Shown here piece by piece: positions 33,423 through 42,476 of a DNA stretch of 64,000 bases. Under the pieces are notes generated by a model. The model saw nothing but the letters and a program-made list of their open reading frames with translations. It was not told the DNA's origin and searched no databases. This DNA comes from Butyricimonas paravirosa (GTDB taxonomy: Bacteria > Bacteroidota > Bacteroidia > Bacteroidales > Marinifilaceae), in contig NZ_CP043839.1 in NCBI RefSeq assembly GCF_032878955.1, positions 2,046,001 to 2,110,000 on the forward strand. Direction: 5' to 3'. The first letter of the stretch is position 1. Each line of letters begins with the position of its first letter. The position numbers and the translations under genes are program-made.

Positions 33423-33737
33423 ATGAAAACATCTATTGATAAATACATCATTCAAAGAGTAAAAGAAATTCGAGACGCAAAAGGAATAAAGCAAGACGAA
33501 ATAAATGACAAACTTGGATTTGCCACAGGTTCCGGCTATATCGGAGGCGTTGAAGCAAATGGAAAAGCAAAATACAACATTTATCATCTAAATGAACTAG
33601 CCAAAATTCTTGACTGTGATATTGCAGATTTTTTTCCACGCCCGTATCAAGAAGAAAATTCTTTAAAAGAATATCGAGATTATCTTGCAGAGGCAAGAAG
33701 GAAAGCAAAGGAAAAAAGAGGACGAAAAGAAAAGTAA
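33423..33737 (+). CDS. Small XRE-family HTH regulator 2
   Basis: This 104-residue protein has an XRE domain: IQRVKEIRDAKGIKQDEIND, then KLGFATGSGYIGGVEANGKA and YNIYHLNELAKILDCDIADF, the last segment matching that of regulator 1, followed by FFPRPYQEE and a long basic helix rich in Arg and Lys (YRDYLAEARRKAKEKRGRKE). It is related to the protein at 32835-33077 but has this extra C-terminal tail. Confidence 0.85.
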   Translation: MKTSIDKYIIQRVKEIRDAKGIKQDEINDKLGFATGSGYIGGVEANGKAKYNIYHLNELAKILDCDIADFFPRPYQEENSLKEYRDYLAEARRKAKEKRGRKEK

Positions 33738-34340
33738 CTTAATATACTCCTTTTTTTAGTTTTTCATTATTTCTGGTTACAATTCTTCTAAATCCTTGAT
33801 GCAGTCGGTAACTTTGTTCCATCAAAAAATGGCAAAATAAAACCATCAGTTTAGAATAAATCTAAAAGCATAAATCAAGAAATTAGTAGTATCTAAAGTT
33901 AACCTAGGATTTAGCCTCTCTTTTCCTGGGGTTATCCATTCCCGTTACATGACGGCAGGGTGACTATTGGGTGACAGTTAGGCGCCATCGCCCGATCATC
34001 GCCCGATTATCGCCGCCGTTTTAACAAAAGAAAAGCAAAAATAACACAAACGAATAACCCATCAACTAGACCAATAACGAGACTTTTCACATGCAAGAAT
34101 AATATTTCAGGCCATTAATCCCCGGTAAAGATTGGGAATAATGGATAAATCAACACACACTTTACCTACTCGCATAAATGGCCAAAAATAGCTTGCCTCC
34201 TTATGACTATCATATTAACAACTATTTTTTTCAAAACATTCTTTTCGATAAATCTCAATTTAAAAGTTTCATATATCATTGTCTCGTTCTGTTCCTTATT
34301 TTACTTTCACCCATTTCACGGCATAAGTAATTATAAATAA
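33738..34340. other. 600 bp without a gene, with short GC-rich tandem repeats
   Basis: The region is AT-rich apart from a GC-rich island at about 33945-34020. There GGGTGAC occurs twice (33958-33964, 33969-33975) and CATCGCCCGAT is repeated in perfect tandem (33986-33996, 33997-34007), followed by a diverged third copy. Nothing else stands out. The frame opening at 34341 has no upstream continuation. Confidence 0.5.
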
Positions 34341-34619
34341 ATGTACAAATATTGCCCTCTCTATTTTAAAGATGCTCTACCCGTTATTGAAGAAGGTGAT
34401 GTCTTTAAACTTGCTATCCAATATAATAAGACTAACGAGTGTATAAATGGCGGAGTAGATGAGAGAGTAAATGAGGGAACAAAAGGCAAAGATACCTTAT
34501 TAGAGATAATAACAGGAACCGGAGGGCTGACCACGAAAAAACTTGCCGTTCGATTAGGAAAAAGCAAAAGAAGCATAGAACGTTATATCCGTTCAACGCC
34601 ACGAAGCTTAAGTACATGA
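34341..34619 (+). pseudogene. C-terminal fragment of an ATP-binding (AlbA_2-type) regulator
   Basis: 92 codons. The opening MYKYCPLYFKDALPVIEEGD and VFKLAI resemble the end of the AlbA_2 regulator domain region that normally follows several hundred residues of N-terminal sequence. After an acidic linker comes a winged-HTH-like end, TTKKLAVRLGKSKRSIERYI. The usual N-terminal three quarters are missing, so this is probably a decayed leftover, although the short ORF still has an ATG. Confidence 0.5.
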
Positions 34620-34673
34620 GGTTATTTTACAACACGTTTCTGGCTAGTCACACACCACGTGACCAATTGATAT

Positions 34674-34832
34674 GGACGCACTACCGCTCTTGTGTTTGGA
34701 AAAGTGATTGACGAAGCCGACATGAAAGACTTGGAGGAAATGAAAGCCCATGATGTCGGTTTGAAAATGATGCAAACAAAGGCGGCAACAAAAACCCCTT
34801 TGACAAGAACTTTCATCCGGCAACTTCATTAA
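34674..34832 (+). pseudogene. Unidentified coding remnant
   Basis: This frame of about 52 codons without a start reads in a regular way (GRTTALVFGKVIDEADMKDL, then EEMKAHDVGLKMMQTKAATK) and ends at TAA 34830-34832. It follows the regulator fragment by 55 bp and lies just before the RteC pseudogene, so it is likely part of the same decayed mobile element. No family is recognised. Confidence 0.25.
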
Positions 34833-34931
34833 AACCATTTTATGAGAAGATTACACAGTCTAAAAACAAATCAAAAACCTGCAACATCTCGCACATGGGA
34901 GATAGAAAAAGACATTGGCACGTGGCCATAG

Positions 34932-34976
34932 TTTGTACCACCCCAAAAGGTGGTACAAAGCAAAAAGGTGGTACAA
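34932..34976. repeat. Inverted and direct GGTGGTACAA repeats
   Basis: TTTGTACCACC (34932-34942) and GGTGGTACAAA (34949-34959) form an 11-bp perfect inverted repeat. A further direct copy of GGTGGTACAA follows at 34967-34976 and a weaker GATGATACAA at 34986-34995. They lie at the point where similarity of the RteC pseudogene ends. Confidence 0.6.
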
Positions 34977-34997
34977 CAAGAAAAAGATGATACAAGG

Positions 34998-35600
34998 AAC
35001 CTCATTGAAATTTCCACGTTTAGAGCCATGCCATATTAATTCTGATGGAGGGTACGGCTTATCTAAGCGAGATATTTCGTAATTTAGATATGCTAAAAGC
35101 ATTTCATAAGCCCGTATTCGGGAAACTTTATCATCCCACACGGTCATAAAAGAAACATCCAAATCATAATCACTAACCCGTGAGGATTCTAAAACATTCT
35201 TTCATGTAAATAAAGCGGCATCCAAGAAGGTGGAGCCAAGCTTTAAATATTGATACGTGTAAATATTATCGTTTAAATAATCCATTAAACGTTGTGTATG
35301 CTCTAACAAATAAACACGTACATATTCATTACTCACGAACGAAACACGTTTAGATTCTATTTCTTTAAGTTCCGTGTAATAAATAAGTTTGCTATACAGT
35401 ATCGGTTTCAATTCTTTAAAAAACAAGATTTCTTCCTCGATGTCCTTGAAACCATTACAACAGATGTATTCCTTTACTTTCTTCGCGACGTTATTAATAA
35501 TCTCTATTGCCTTCACTGACAAATTTAACGTGTTAATTCCTTTAAGCGAATAAATTTCTTTTTCTAATTCGCTTACTATCATCATAAAATACTTTTTCAT
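34998..35600 (-). pseudogene. RteC-domain protein, broken by a nonsense codon and C-terminally truncated
   Basis: RteC is the CTnDOT transcription activator of excision genes. The first 132 codons (35600-35205) carry its N-terminal part: EIEEILFFKELKP-type box (IEEEILFFKELKPILYSKLI), YTELKEIESKRVSFVSNEYV and MDYLNDNIYTYQYLKLGSTF. A TGA at 35202-35204 interrupts it, but the same frame goes straight on with KNVLESSRVSDYDLDVSFMT, then DDKVSRIRAYEMLLAYLNYE and SELIWHGSK, all RteC-like. A CGA to TGA change is the simplest cause. After about 34998 the resemblance stops and the HTH end is missing. The intact N-terminal fragment alone would be 132 residues. Confidence 0.75.
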
Positions 35601-35962
35601 AATACACTAATTTGTTGCGGCAATGAAAAAACAATTAATGATACAAAGAAAAAACGATAACTTGCTAGCATCCAAAAGAAAAAAAAAATTATAATATCAG
35701 GTTTTCGCACCTTAATATAGAGATAGTTAAAAGATTATTTATGACACAAGTTTGCCATAAATAAGTTAAAAACAATCCTTATTAAGAAAATAAGGGTTTA
35801 TTTATATGTCTATTTTCCTAGCACAAGAATAAAACTTAGATACCTCTAGGACTCTATCGTACACCTAGACCAACAAAGAAAACCCGTGAATAACTAAAAA
35901 AAGCATCCACGGGTTCTCTCAATAATTCTTAAAAGCACACTTTAAAACATCAGCTTACTCTT
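35601..35962. other. 360 bp gap with small inverted repeats
   Basis: No gene is visible. Two AT-rich inverted repeats occur: TTATTTATG facing CATAAATAA near 35735-35765 and CCTTATT facing AATAAGG near 35778-35799. The terminator of the second SusCD operon lies at its right side. Confidence 0.5.
35881..35915 (-). terminator. Terminator of the second SusCD operon
   Basis: AACCCGTG (35881-35888) and CACGGGTT (35908-35915) form an 8-bp stem about 50 bp beyond the last stop codon. On the minus strand a run of T lies in the loop and A/T-rich DNA follows. Confidence 0.5.
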
Positions 35963-36403
35963 TCAAGGTTTCACGACAAAAGTTAAAGCATCCTTTACCA
36001 CTTCACTCCAATCTTCATTTGTCACACGCACGGAAACAGTATAACGGCCTGCAGGAATTTTGTTTTTGGGTTCGAAAGGGTAAAGTAGCACACCACCACC
36101 CCGAATATAAACATCTTCCTTAAAAAGAAGGGCAGCCTCATCACCAGCAGTAGAGGAAACATCATCGATCGAGAAAGAAATCGGCTCCGTTCCCACGTAT
36201 CCTTCCATTCTTAAACTCACCCATGGAGCCTTACTTTCTATCCGCATGGCATCCAACGAAGGATCAGGAGTTAAACGAATCACGATTGAATCCGGATTAT
36301 ATGACGCATCCTTGGTGATAAGGTAACCAACCGTAGACTCATGACATCCTCCCAGCACCATTCCCACAAACATGAGCAAATACATTATCCATAATTTTTT
36401 CAT
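35963..36403 (-). CDS. Small surface lipoprotein, paralogue of 26148-26558
   Basis: This is a 146-residue lipoprotein: MKKLWIMYLLMFVGMVLGGC is the signal with the lipid Cys at residue 20. The mature start ESTVGYLITKDASYNPDSIV matches ITVGYLETRDAVYAPDSMVV of the first operon, and the rest aligns along its length (APWVSLRMEGYVGTEPISFS versus IPWQSTSIEGVLGTAPVKYS). The function is unknown. Its fixed position after a fasciclin lipoprotein in two operons points to a shared complex. Confidence 0.8.
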   Translation of the reverse strand: MKKLWIMYLLMFVGMVLGGCHESTVGYLITKDASYNPDSIVIRLTPDPSLDAMRIESKAPWVSLRMEGYVGTEPISFSIDDVSSTAGDEAALLFKEDVYIRGGGVLLYPFEPKNKIPAGRYTVSVRVTNEDWSEVVKDALTFVVKP

Positions 36404-36428
36404 CTTACATTTCCTTTAGTGTTAATAA

Positions 36429-37091
36429 TTACATATTGCCCAACGTAAAATCATATCCCAAAGAATGAACCACACAATTATTCGGTTCTATATTCGTTGA
36501 AGCTAATTCTTCAAAATTTTTCACCCCGAACGGAGAATCCAGCGAAGATCCAAACAAAGTAACAGGTCCCATTTCCGCCACCCCGTTGTAGTCCGTCTTG
36601 TACGTGTAAAGGTGAATCCGATTACCAGCCAAGGTAGTGTAATCCTTTCCACCTTCTCCTACCGCCGCTCCAGAGGTTGCCGGTTTGCCCGCAGGAACAT
36701 CATCCCGATATATCTTTCCTTTCACGATATGACGTTTCAGCTGGGCCGCACACCAAGTCGGATCCATATCGGTCACCCGTTTGATCCCTTTCTCCAACAT
36801 ATAACGACGAATAGAATGATTGGTTGGTCCGAAGAAAGTGATCTCTTTTAAATCGGGATCATTCCCCTCAAAAATCCGAACTATTTCCTCCCCGGCATGA
36901 CGCACCATCAATGCCGTTGAATCCCAATTATAAGAATGTCCCGGAGCCTCCAAATACTCTAACAAGCTACCATCAAACTTACCATTACTCACCCCGGAGT
37001 ACCAGAAATTATCTTGGATACAACTACTTACAGACAACATAAAAATTAATATCGTCATCCATCCTTTTATTTGCTTTGCTATCTTTTTCAT
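36429..37091 (-). CDS. Fasciclin (FAS1)-like lipoprotein, paralogue of 26569-27189
   Basis: This 220-residue lipoprotein starts at MKKIAKQIKGWMTILIFMLS, with signal cleavage before the Cys in VSSCIQDN. FAS1 boxes: EITFFGPTNHSIRRYMLEKG, AAQLKRHIVKGKIYRDD, and the C-terminal NNCVVHSLGYDFTLG. The chosen ATG lies 1 bp after the SusD stop; an upstream frame extension would overlap SusD. It matches the fasciclin protein of the first operon in both sequence and position. Confidence 0.85.
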   Translation of the reverse strand: MKKIAKQIKGWMTILIFMLSVSSCIQDNFWYSGVSNGKFDGSLLEYLEAPGHSYNWDSTALMVRHAGEEIVRIFEGNDPDLKEITFFGPTNHSIRRYMLEKGIKRVTDMDPTWCAAQLKRHIVKGKIYRDDVPAGKPATSGAAVGEGGKDYTTLAGNRIHLYTYKTDYNGVAEMGPVTLFGSSLDSPFGVKNFEELASTNIEPNNCVVHSLGYDFTLGNM

Positions 37092-37092
37092 T

Positions 37093-38820
37093 TTATTGCA
37101 CTTTTTGGTTCCAGTAAACATTCTGTCGAATCAACTCATTATTAACGAATATATAAGAAGAAAATGATAAATATAATGCCCCATCCCGGATATCCTGGTC
37201 TGTCAAGTCCGCGTAGGCTTCGGACAACTCGTTCCGGATATAATCATAATCAGTATGCCCGTTCAAATGATTGAACCCGTTGCGCACGACATCATACCAA
37301 CGATTATCCTCGAACAAAAATTCTTTTTCCCGTTCCCGGAAAATAGCAAGTTTTATATCACCCTCAGCTGTCGTATATTTATGATTATCATTTCCATAAG
37401 CCCGGTGACGAATGATATTCAAATCATCCTCAGCATTCGCTTTACCTTGATAAGCCCGACATTCGGCCCGAAGCAAATAAATATCAGCCAGCCGCCACAC
37501 GACACGGTTCATCTCCATCCCCATGTAAAAAGGCTCCAGCGAATTATCCTCTTTCGCATAATAGGGAAAACGATATTTCTGGAGAAAAGCCATATCTATT
37601 CTTCGATTATCGTATGCCGCACTAATCGTCTCCCCTGCCCCTAACAGCCCATTTTCTTCCTCCACTTTCCAAGTCGACCGATTCAAACGGTAATAACGAG
37701 ATCTTCCGTTCTCCTTCACCACGTATTTCTGCACCATTTCCCCCGAGGCTTGATTGTAAATGACATAGAGGGAATCGGCATCAACAGCATAAAAATAAGC
37801 ATCACGACGCATATCTTCCTTGTCATACATTCGATTCACTCGTTCTTTATAAAACTGTGTGGAATAATTATCCGGATCCGGCCCCATATTAGACTCCGTA
37901 CGAACAGGATAGGTCGAGAAGAAAGTTTGCTCATAATAAGCGTCCTGTCCAAACCCATAATTCGGATCAAATTCACCGGAGGCAATCGTGTTCAGAATTT
38001 CCCAAATTCCTTCACTACTTTCCCCTTTCATCACTACATTGCACACTTCATGCGGATCAGTTGCCAAGGCGTAATGCCCTACCTTACCCTCTATAATCAT
38101 CGTACAGTATTTTTCAGCCTCTTTCCAGTATTCCGGCTTATTCTCCACGGCTGCCCTCCACGCATAGAGTTGAGCCAAAAGAGCGGCGGCAGCTCCCTTA
38201 CTAGCATATTGTTTGGAAGTACGAGGCTTACCATACCCATCCGTTAATTCCTCGTAAATAGGCAGTTCAAAAGCGATTAGCGCACTCTTTTCAACCTCGT
38301 CAAACACCTCTGACACAGGACTTTGTGGAACAGGAGGGTAATTCACGTAATCGGTCACTATCGGGACTTCTCCCCATTCCCGGGCGAGTTCAAAATACCC
38401 GATAGCTCGGGCAAAATGAGCTTGTTGCAAATAAGGACGTAATTCTTCTTCCGATATCTCAAAACGATGGGCATTATCAAGAAGCATGTGCGCTTGTTCT
38501 ATAATGGCATAGCACGAGGATACACTACACTCGTACCGAGAAGGGGCCATACTCCGATAGGCATCAATTTGGTAATCATACACATCTACCAACAGTCCCG
38601 CTCCACAATGTGCCGTAGCAACATAATACATTGCTCCCATCGGCATTTTGATCATTTTTATTTTGCGCTCGCAACCGGCTAATATCGCTTCCGCATCCTG
38701 AACGGTTTTAAAATAATTTGTATAAGTCACACTATTTTCCGGTTCTACCTCCAGAACACCTTCGCATCCCGTATTCCACAAAGCAGAAAACAAAAGTAAA
38801 TAAATAAAAATCTTTTTCAT
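37093..38820 (-). CDS. SusD/RagB-family outer-membrane lipoprotein
   Basis: This 575-residue surface lipoprotein has a signal peptide ending LWNTGCEGVLEVEPENSVTY. It shows SusD helices (QQAHFARAIGYFELAREWGE; AAALLAQLYAWRAAVENKPE) and the C-terminal motif LADIYLLRAECRAYQGKANA followed by DLNIIRHRAYG and REREKEFLFEDNRWYDVVRN. It is longer than the usual 500-530 residues because of inserts in the middle. It is the second gene of the operon, 5 bp after SusC. Confidence 0.94.
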   Translation of the reverse strand: MKKIFIYLLLFSALWNTGCEGVLEVEPENSVTYTNYFKTVQDAEAILAGCERKIKMIKMPMGAMYYVATAHCGAGLLVDVYDYQIDAYRSMAPSRYECSVSSCYAIIEQAHMLLDNAHRFEISEEELRPYLQQAHFARAIGYFELAREWGEVPIVTDYVNYPPVPQSPVSEVFDEVEKSALIAFELPIYEELTDGYGKPRTSKQYASKGAAAALLAQLYAWRAAVENKPEYWKEAEKYCTMIIEGKVGHYALATDPHEVCNVVMKGESSEGIWEILNTIASGEFDPNYGFGQDAYYEQTFFSTYPVRTESNMGPDPDNYSTQFYKERVNRMYDKEDMRRDAYFYAVDADSLYVIYNQASGEMVQKYVVKENGRSRYYRLNRSTWKVEEENGLLGAGETISAAYDNRRIDMAFLQKYRFPYYAKEDNSLEPFYMGMEMNRVVWRLADIYLLRAECRAYQGKANAEDDLNIIRHRAYGNDNHKYTTAEGDIKLAIFREREKEFLFEDNRWYDVVRNGFNHLNGHTDYDYIRNELSEAYADLTDQDIRDGALYLSFSSYIFVNNELIRQNVYWNQKVQ

Positions 38821-38825
38821 GCACG

Positions 38826-41800
38826 TTAAAAGTTAAGCGTTAAACCGATTGTCCATTTCTGAGGAAGAGGATATTGTCCTCCATCATCCACTCCCGTGTA
38901 GACACTAATGACCTCCGGATTCCCCCCAGAATAATTGCTCCAGTAAAAAATATTTTCACCCGTAACAAAAACACGAGCCTCGCTCAATCGTATTTTCTTC
39001 ACGAATTGCTTAGGAAGATTATACCCCAACGTGATTTGTTTCAAGCTCACACTATTCACTTTTTCTATCTGGGAACGTAAAGACTCCGCATAGGTCCCAA
39101 TACGTCCATACGTCGTGTTATCTCCTTCTTTCGACCAAAAAGAGACACCACGCAAGTCTACAAACACGGGATTACCTTGAGTTAAAGTCCACGCATTATT
39201 ATTTCGCATCTGTCTACTTAACGTGATATTAAACAAAACATTCAAATCGAAATTTTTCCACGAAATCTCGTTCGCCCACCCACCATGAGCCATGGGGAGA
39301 GACGTACCATAAAACATGCGATCCTTATTATTTATCACTCCATCTCCATTAAGATCCATGATCTTGGGAGTCCCGACCAGATTACTATAACCCGTTTTCG
39401 CACTTATCGTGATGAGACGATCATTCGACAGGTATTTCTCATCTCCCTGCATATTATAATATCGGGGCACCTCATCCTCATTCTGGAAATAACCGTCATC
39501 CACATACACGTTGAACGCATTTACCGGCCTTCCCTGTATAAGATTACCTATATCCCGCCCGTTAGCCGATTTTTCAAAACGGTTCCAATTTCGCGAAACA
39601 TTAAATTTTGTACGCCACTTCACTGCCGATTCCCGAAAAATATCAGCCTGCACGTCAAACTCGATACCCTCGTTGGATACCTCCAACGCATTTTGCATTT
39701 GTGTGGAATTATAGTATATGTCTCCCGGAAGGGATACCGAATATAGCAAACCGTCCGTGTACTTGTAATAGTAATCGAATTTTAGTCCCACTCGATTATC
39801 AAACATATCCATGTCAAGCCCGATATCATATTGTTTTGTTTTCTCCCACGTCAATTCCGGAGCGATGTTTTCTCCCGGTTCTGCCAGCGTTACTCCATTG
39901 AAACTCCCTCCTTCCATTTTCACGATACCATGCGCCAAGTATGCGTCATCAAATATCTGGCCGGAAGTCCCGTAGCTTGCTCGAACTTTTCCCCAAGAGA
40001 GCCAACGCTCTGTCCATTTTTTTATGAACGACTCCTCTGAGAAAGCCCATCCTAACGCTATTGACGGGAACTTTGCCCAGCGGTGATTCTCCCCAAAAGT
40101 AGACGAACCATCCTGACGGTAAGTAAATTCAACAAGATAACGTCGTTTGTAGTTATAACCGATACGGCCAAAATAACTAACCATAGTTTTCTCCTTAAAA
40201 TTAGACTCGTAAGTTGTCAAGGGCCTATACCGCGGGCTTGTGGCTGTTCCGTAATTATGAATTCCGCCTTCCACCTGAACCGGATAATAGTAAACATAAT
40301 CACTTCCACTTCTCCTCCCCGAACCTTGCATAGAGAACTCTTGGTCTTTGGAAACACTCAATCCAAGCAACAATTCGATATTATGTTTTTCCCGAATGCT
40401 TGTATTGTAGCGTAATAACTCTTCAGTCAAAAGAGAAATTTTTCGAAGCATACCGCCTTTAGAGTAATTTTCGTTAAACTGGGGATCTAACGTACTGGGG
40501 CGGAATTGATTCAAATTTCCTTGCGTAAAATCAAGCATACCGGAAACAGAAATGGATAAACCTTTCAAAATCTCGTATTCCATCAACAAACTTCCTTGCG
40601 CCCGATAGTCATCTGCCCGGGAACGCTCCCCGTTTTGCACTTTCAACCAATCTTCCTCCACGACACCGCCTCCAAGCAACAATGTACTCATTTCACGGGG
40701 ATTCACGGTCATCCCCTCGTAACGGTTGGAAATCATGGAGCCGCTATTAAAACTCCGGTCCATATACGCCCCATATACCCGACCGTCTATTCGTAAATGA
40801 GGAACCGGTTGTGCGGACAGGTTGAACAAAACATTAGCACGGGCATATCTGGAATTTAACATGATTCCCGTTTCGTCATAATACCCTGCCCCCAACATGT
40901 ATTGAAACTTGTCGCTCCCCCCCGATACTTGCAAATTTACATTTTTCACGTTAGCCGTCCGGGTCGCATATTTATACCAATTCGTCTGGTTATTATAAAA
41001 AGGATTCAAACTATCCTGATATAAAGGCTTCTTTTTCTTACTTGCAGCAGAAACTGTCCCGTTTCCCCACCAGCCGTCATAACTACTTGTCCCTCCATTT
41101 TCCCATGCTTCCTCATAAGAAGTCGGGTACACGTAAGACCCCATTGACGAGTTATAAGTAGATCCCCTCTGATTCTCAATCCACAAACTCTTGATCCTGC
41201 GTTCCATTCTTCCTCCCGTTTGCTCCGGGTATTCCAACATTTTAGATACAGAATAGGAACCATTCACGATAAACTTATTGTATCCCGCTTTCCCCTTTTT
41301 AGTCGTAATCAGAATTACCCCGTTAGCAGCACGTGAACCATAAATCGCAGCCGCAGCAGCATCTTTCAGCACAGAAACCGACTCGATCATACTGGGATCC
41401 AAATCCGCTAGAGTATTCGTTCCAGTCTGGGGTGAAACAAAGGATTGCATGGGCATACCGTCTACCACGTACAAAGGCTGGTTATCGGAAGCTCCATTCG
41501 CACTGTTTCCCAAGACACTAACCAGTGAATTATAGCCGCGTATCGCAACATCCGCCGCACTCCCCGGGGCCCCGGATTGATTCACGATATTCAAACCCGG
41601 CAAACGTCCCTGCAACATACTGATGAAACTAGCAGCGGGAAGTTCCTTCATCTCCTCCGCAGTAATCGTGGCTATCGAACTGACAACCTCTTTCTTATTC
41701 TGCGTGCTATAAGCCCGCACAACTACCTCATCCAACGCCGCAACATCTTCCTTCAAAACTACTTGCAAAGTGTCTTTTCCCATTTTTTCAGTAAACTCCA

Positions 41801-42368
41801 TGACTATTTTTTGGTAACCGACATACGAGAACTCCAACTTACCTTTCAGTACAGGCAGTTTTACCGCAAACCACCCGTTCACATCCGTAGCTACCCCCAC
41901 GGATGTCCCGGATAGTTGAATCGTGACACCCGGCAAAGGTTGCTTTTTCACATCCCGCACGAATCCCCTTAACGTGATAGACTTGACTCGAACTGAATCT
42001 ATCTCGATTGCCGGCTTGATAATAACCATCCCCTTGATTATCTCGACTTGATAACTTCTCCCCAGAATACGAGCTAACACATCCATTAAATCAGCTTTCT
42101 CGACTTGAATCGTCACCCGGCTATTCATATCCAGCTCTTCATTACTAAAAAAGAAATCCAGCTCTGTTTGTTTCTTCAGTTCACCGAATACTTCTTTCAA
42201 AGGCATGTTTCTCACATCCAGATTAACCGTTTTCACTTGGGCTTTGACAGAAGCATGTACTTCTAGCAACCCTAACATCAAAAAGAAAAAAGTCAGTTTC
42301 ATCATTAAAAATAATTTAGAACGCGGAGTTCGTAAAACTCCATGCCACATTCTTGGATTTTTTTTCAT
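38826..42368 (-). CDS. SusC-family TonB-dependent transducer with STN domain
   Basis: This is a roughly 1180-residue outer-membrane receptor. Start taken at MKKNPRMWHGVLRTPRSKLF, where an ATG follows upstream non-coding sequence. Signal core FFFLMLGLLEVHASVKAQ; STN signalling domain VNLDVRNMPLKEVFGELKKQ and on (about residues 45-115); carboxypeptidase-like domain GFVRDVKKQPLPGVTIQLSG; TonB box VVVRAYSTQNKKEVVSSI; plug LLQGRLPGLNIVNQSGAPG-like and YGSRAANGVILITTKKGK; barrel end PQKWTIGLTLNF. The STN domain normally contacts FecR, and a FecR and ECF sigma factor lie immediately upstream. This is a complete cell-surface signalling set. Confidence 0.94.
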   Translation of the reverse strand: MKKNPRMWHGVLRTPRSKLFLMMKLTFFFLMLGLLEVHASVKAQVKTVNLDVRNMPLKEVFGELKKQTELDFFFSNEELDMNSRVTIQVEKADLMDVLARILGRSYQVEIIKGMVIIKPAIEIDSVRVKSITLRGFVRDVKKQPLPGVTIQLSGTSVGVATDVNGWFAVKLPVLKGKLEFSYVGYQKIVMEFTEKMGKDTLQVVLKEDVAALDEVVVRAYSTQNKKEVVSSIATITAEEMKELPAASFISMLQGRLPGLNIVNQSGAPGSAADVAIRGYNSLVSVLGNSANGASDNQPLYVVDGMPMQSFVSPQTGTNTLADLDPSMIESVSVLKDAAAAAIYGSRAANGVILITTKKGKAGYNKFIVNGSYSVSKMLEYPEQTGGRMERRIKSLWIENQRGSTYNSSMGSYVYPTSYEEAWENGGTSSYDGWWGNGTVSAASKKKKPLYQDSLNPFYNNQTNWYKYATRTANVKNVNLQVSGGSDKFQYMLGAGYYDETGIMLNSRYARANVLFNLSAQPVPHLRIDGRVYGAYMDRSFNSGSMISNRYEGMTVNPREMSTLLLGGGVVEEDWLKVQNGERSRADDYRAQGSLLMEYEILKGLSISVSGMLDFTQGNLNQFRPSTLDPQFNENYSKGGMLRKISLLTEELLRYNTSIREKHNIELLLGLSVSKDQEFSMQGSGRRSGSDYVYYYPVQVEGGIHNYGTATSPRYRPLTTYESNFKEKTMVSYFGRIGYNYKRRYLVEFTYRQDGSSTFGENHRWAKFPSIALGWAFSEESFIKKWTERWLSWGKVRASYGTSGQIFDDAYLAHGIVKMEGGSFNGVTLAEPGENIAPELTWEKTKQYDIGLDMDMFDNRVGLKFDYYYKYTDGLLYSVSLPGDIYYNSTQMQNALEVSNEGIEFDVQADIFRESAVKWRTKFNVSRNWNRFEKSANGRDIGNLIQGRPVNAFNVYVDDGYFQNEDEVPRYYNMQGDEKYLSNDRLITISAKTGYSNLVGTPKIMDLNGDGVINNKDRMFYGTSLPMAHGGWANEISWKNFDLNVLFNITLSRQMRNNNAWTLTQGNPVFVDLRGVSFWSKEGDNTTYGRIGTYAESLRSQIEKVNSVSLKQITLGYNLPKQFVKKIRLSEARVFVTGENIFYWSNYSGGNPEVISVYTGVDDGGQYPLPQKWTIGLTLNF

Positions 42369-42476
42369 ACTTTTGTAATTAGAAATTAACGTTACTCTAA
42401 CCACACTCTGCAATACGTGGTTAGAAATTGATTTTCACGAACCGGGATTTGTTACCGCAATTCCCGGTTTTTATTT

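Noticed and set aside
33986..34007. Tandem repeat considered as a CRISPR remnant
   Set aside because: The units are 11 bp without spacers, and no cas gene is nearby.
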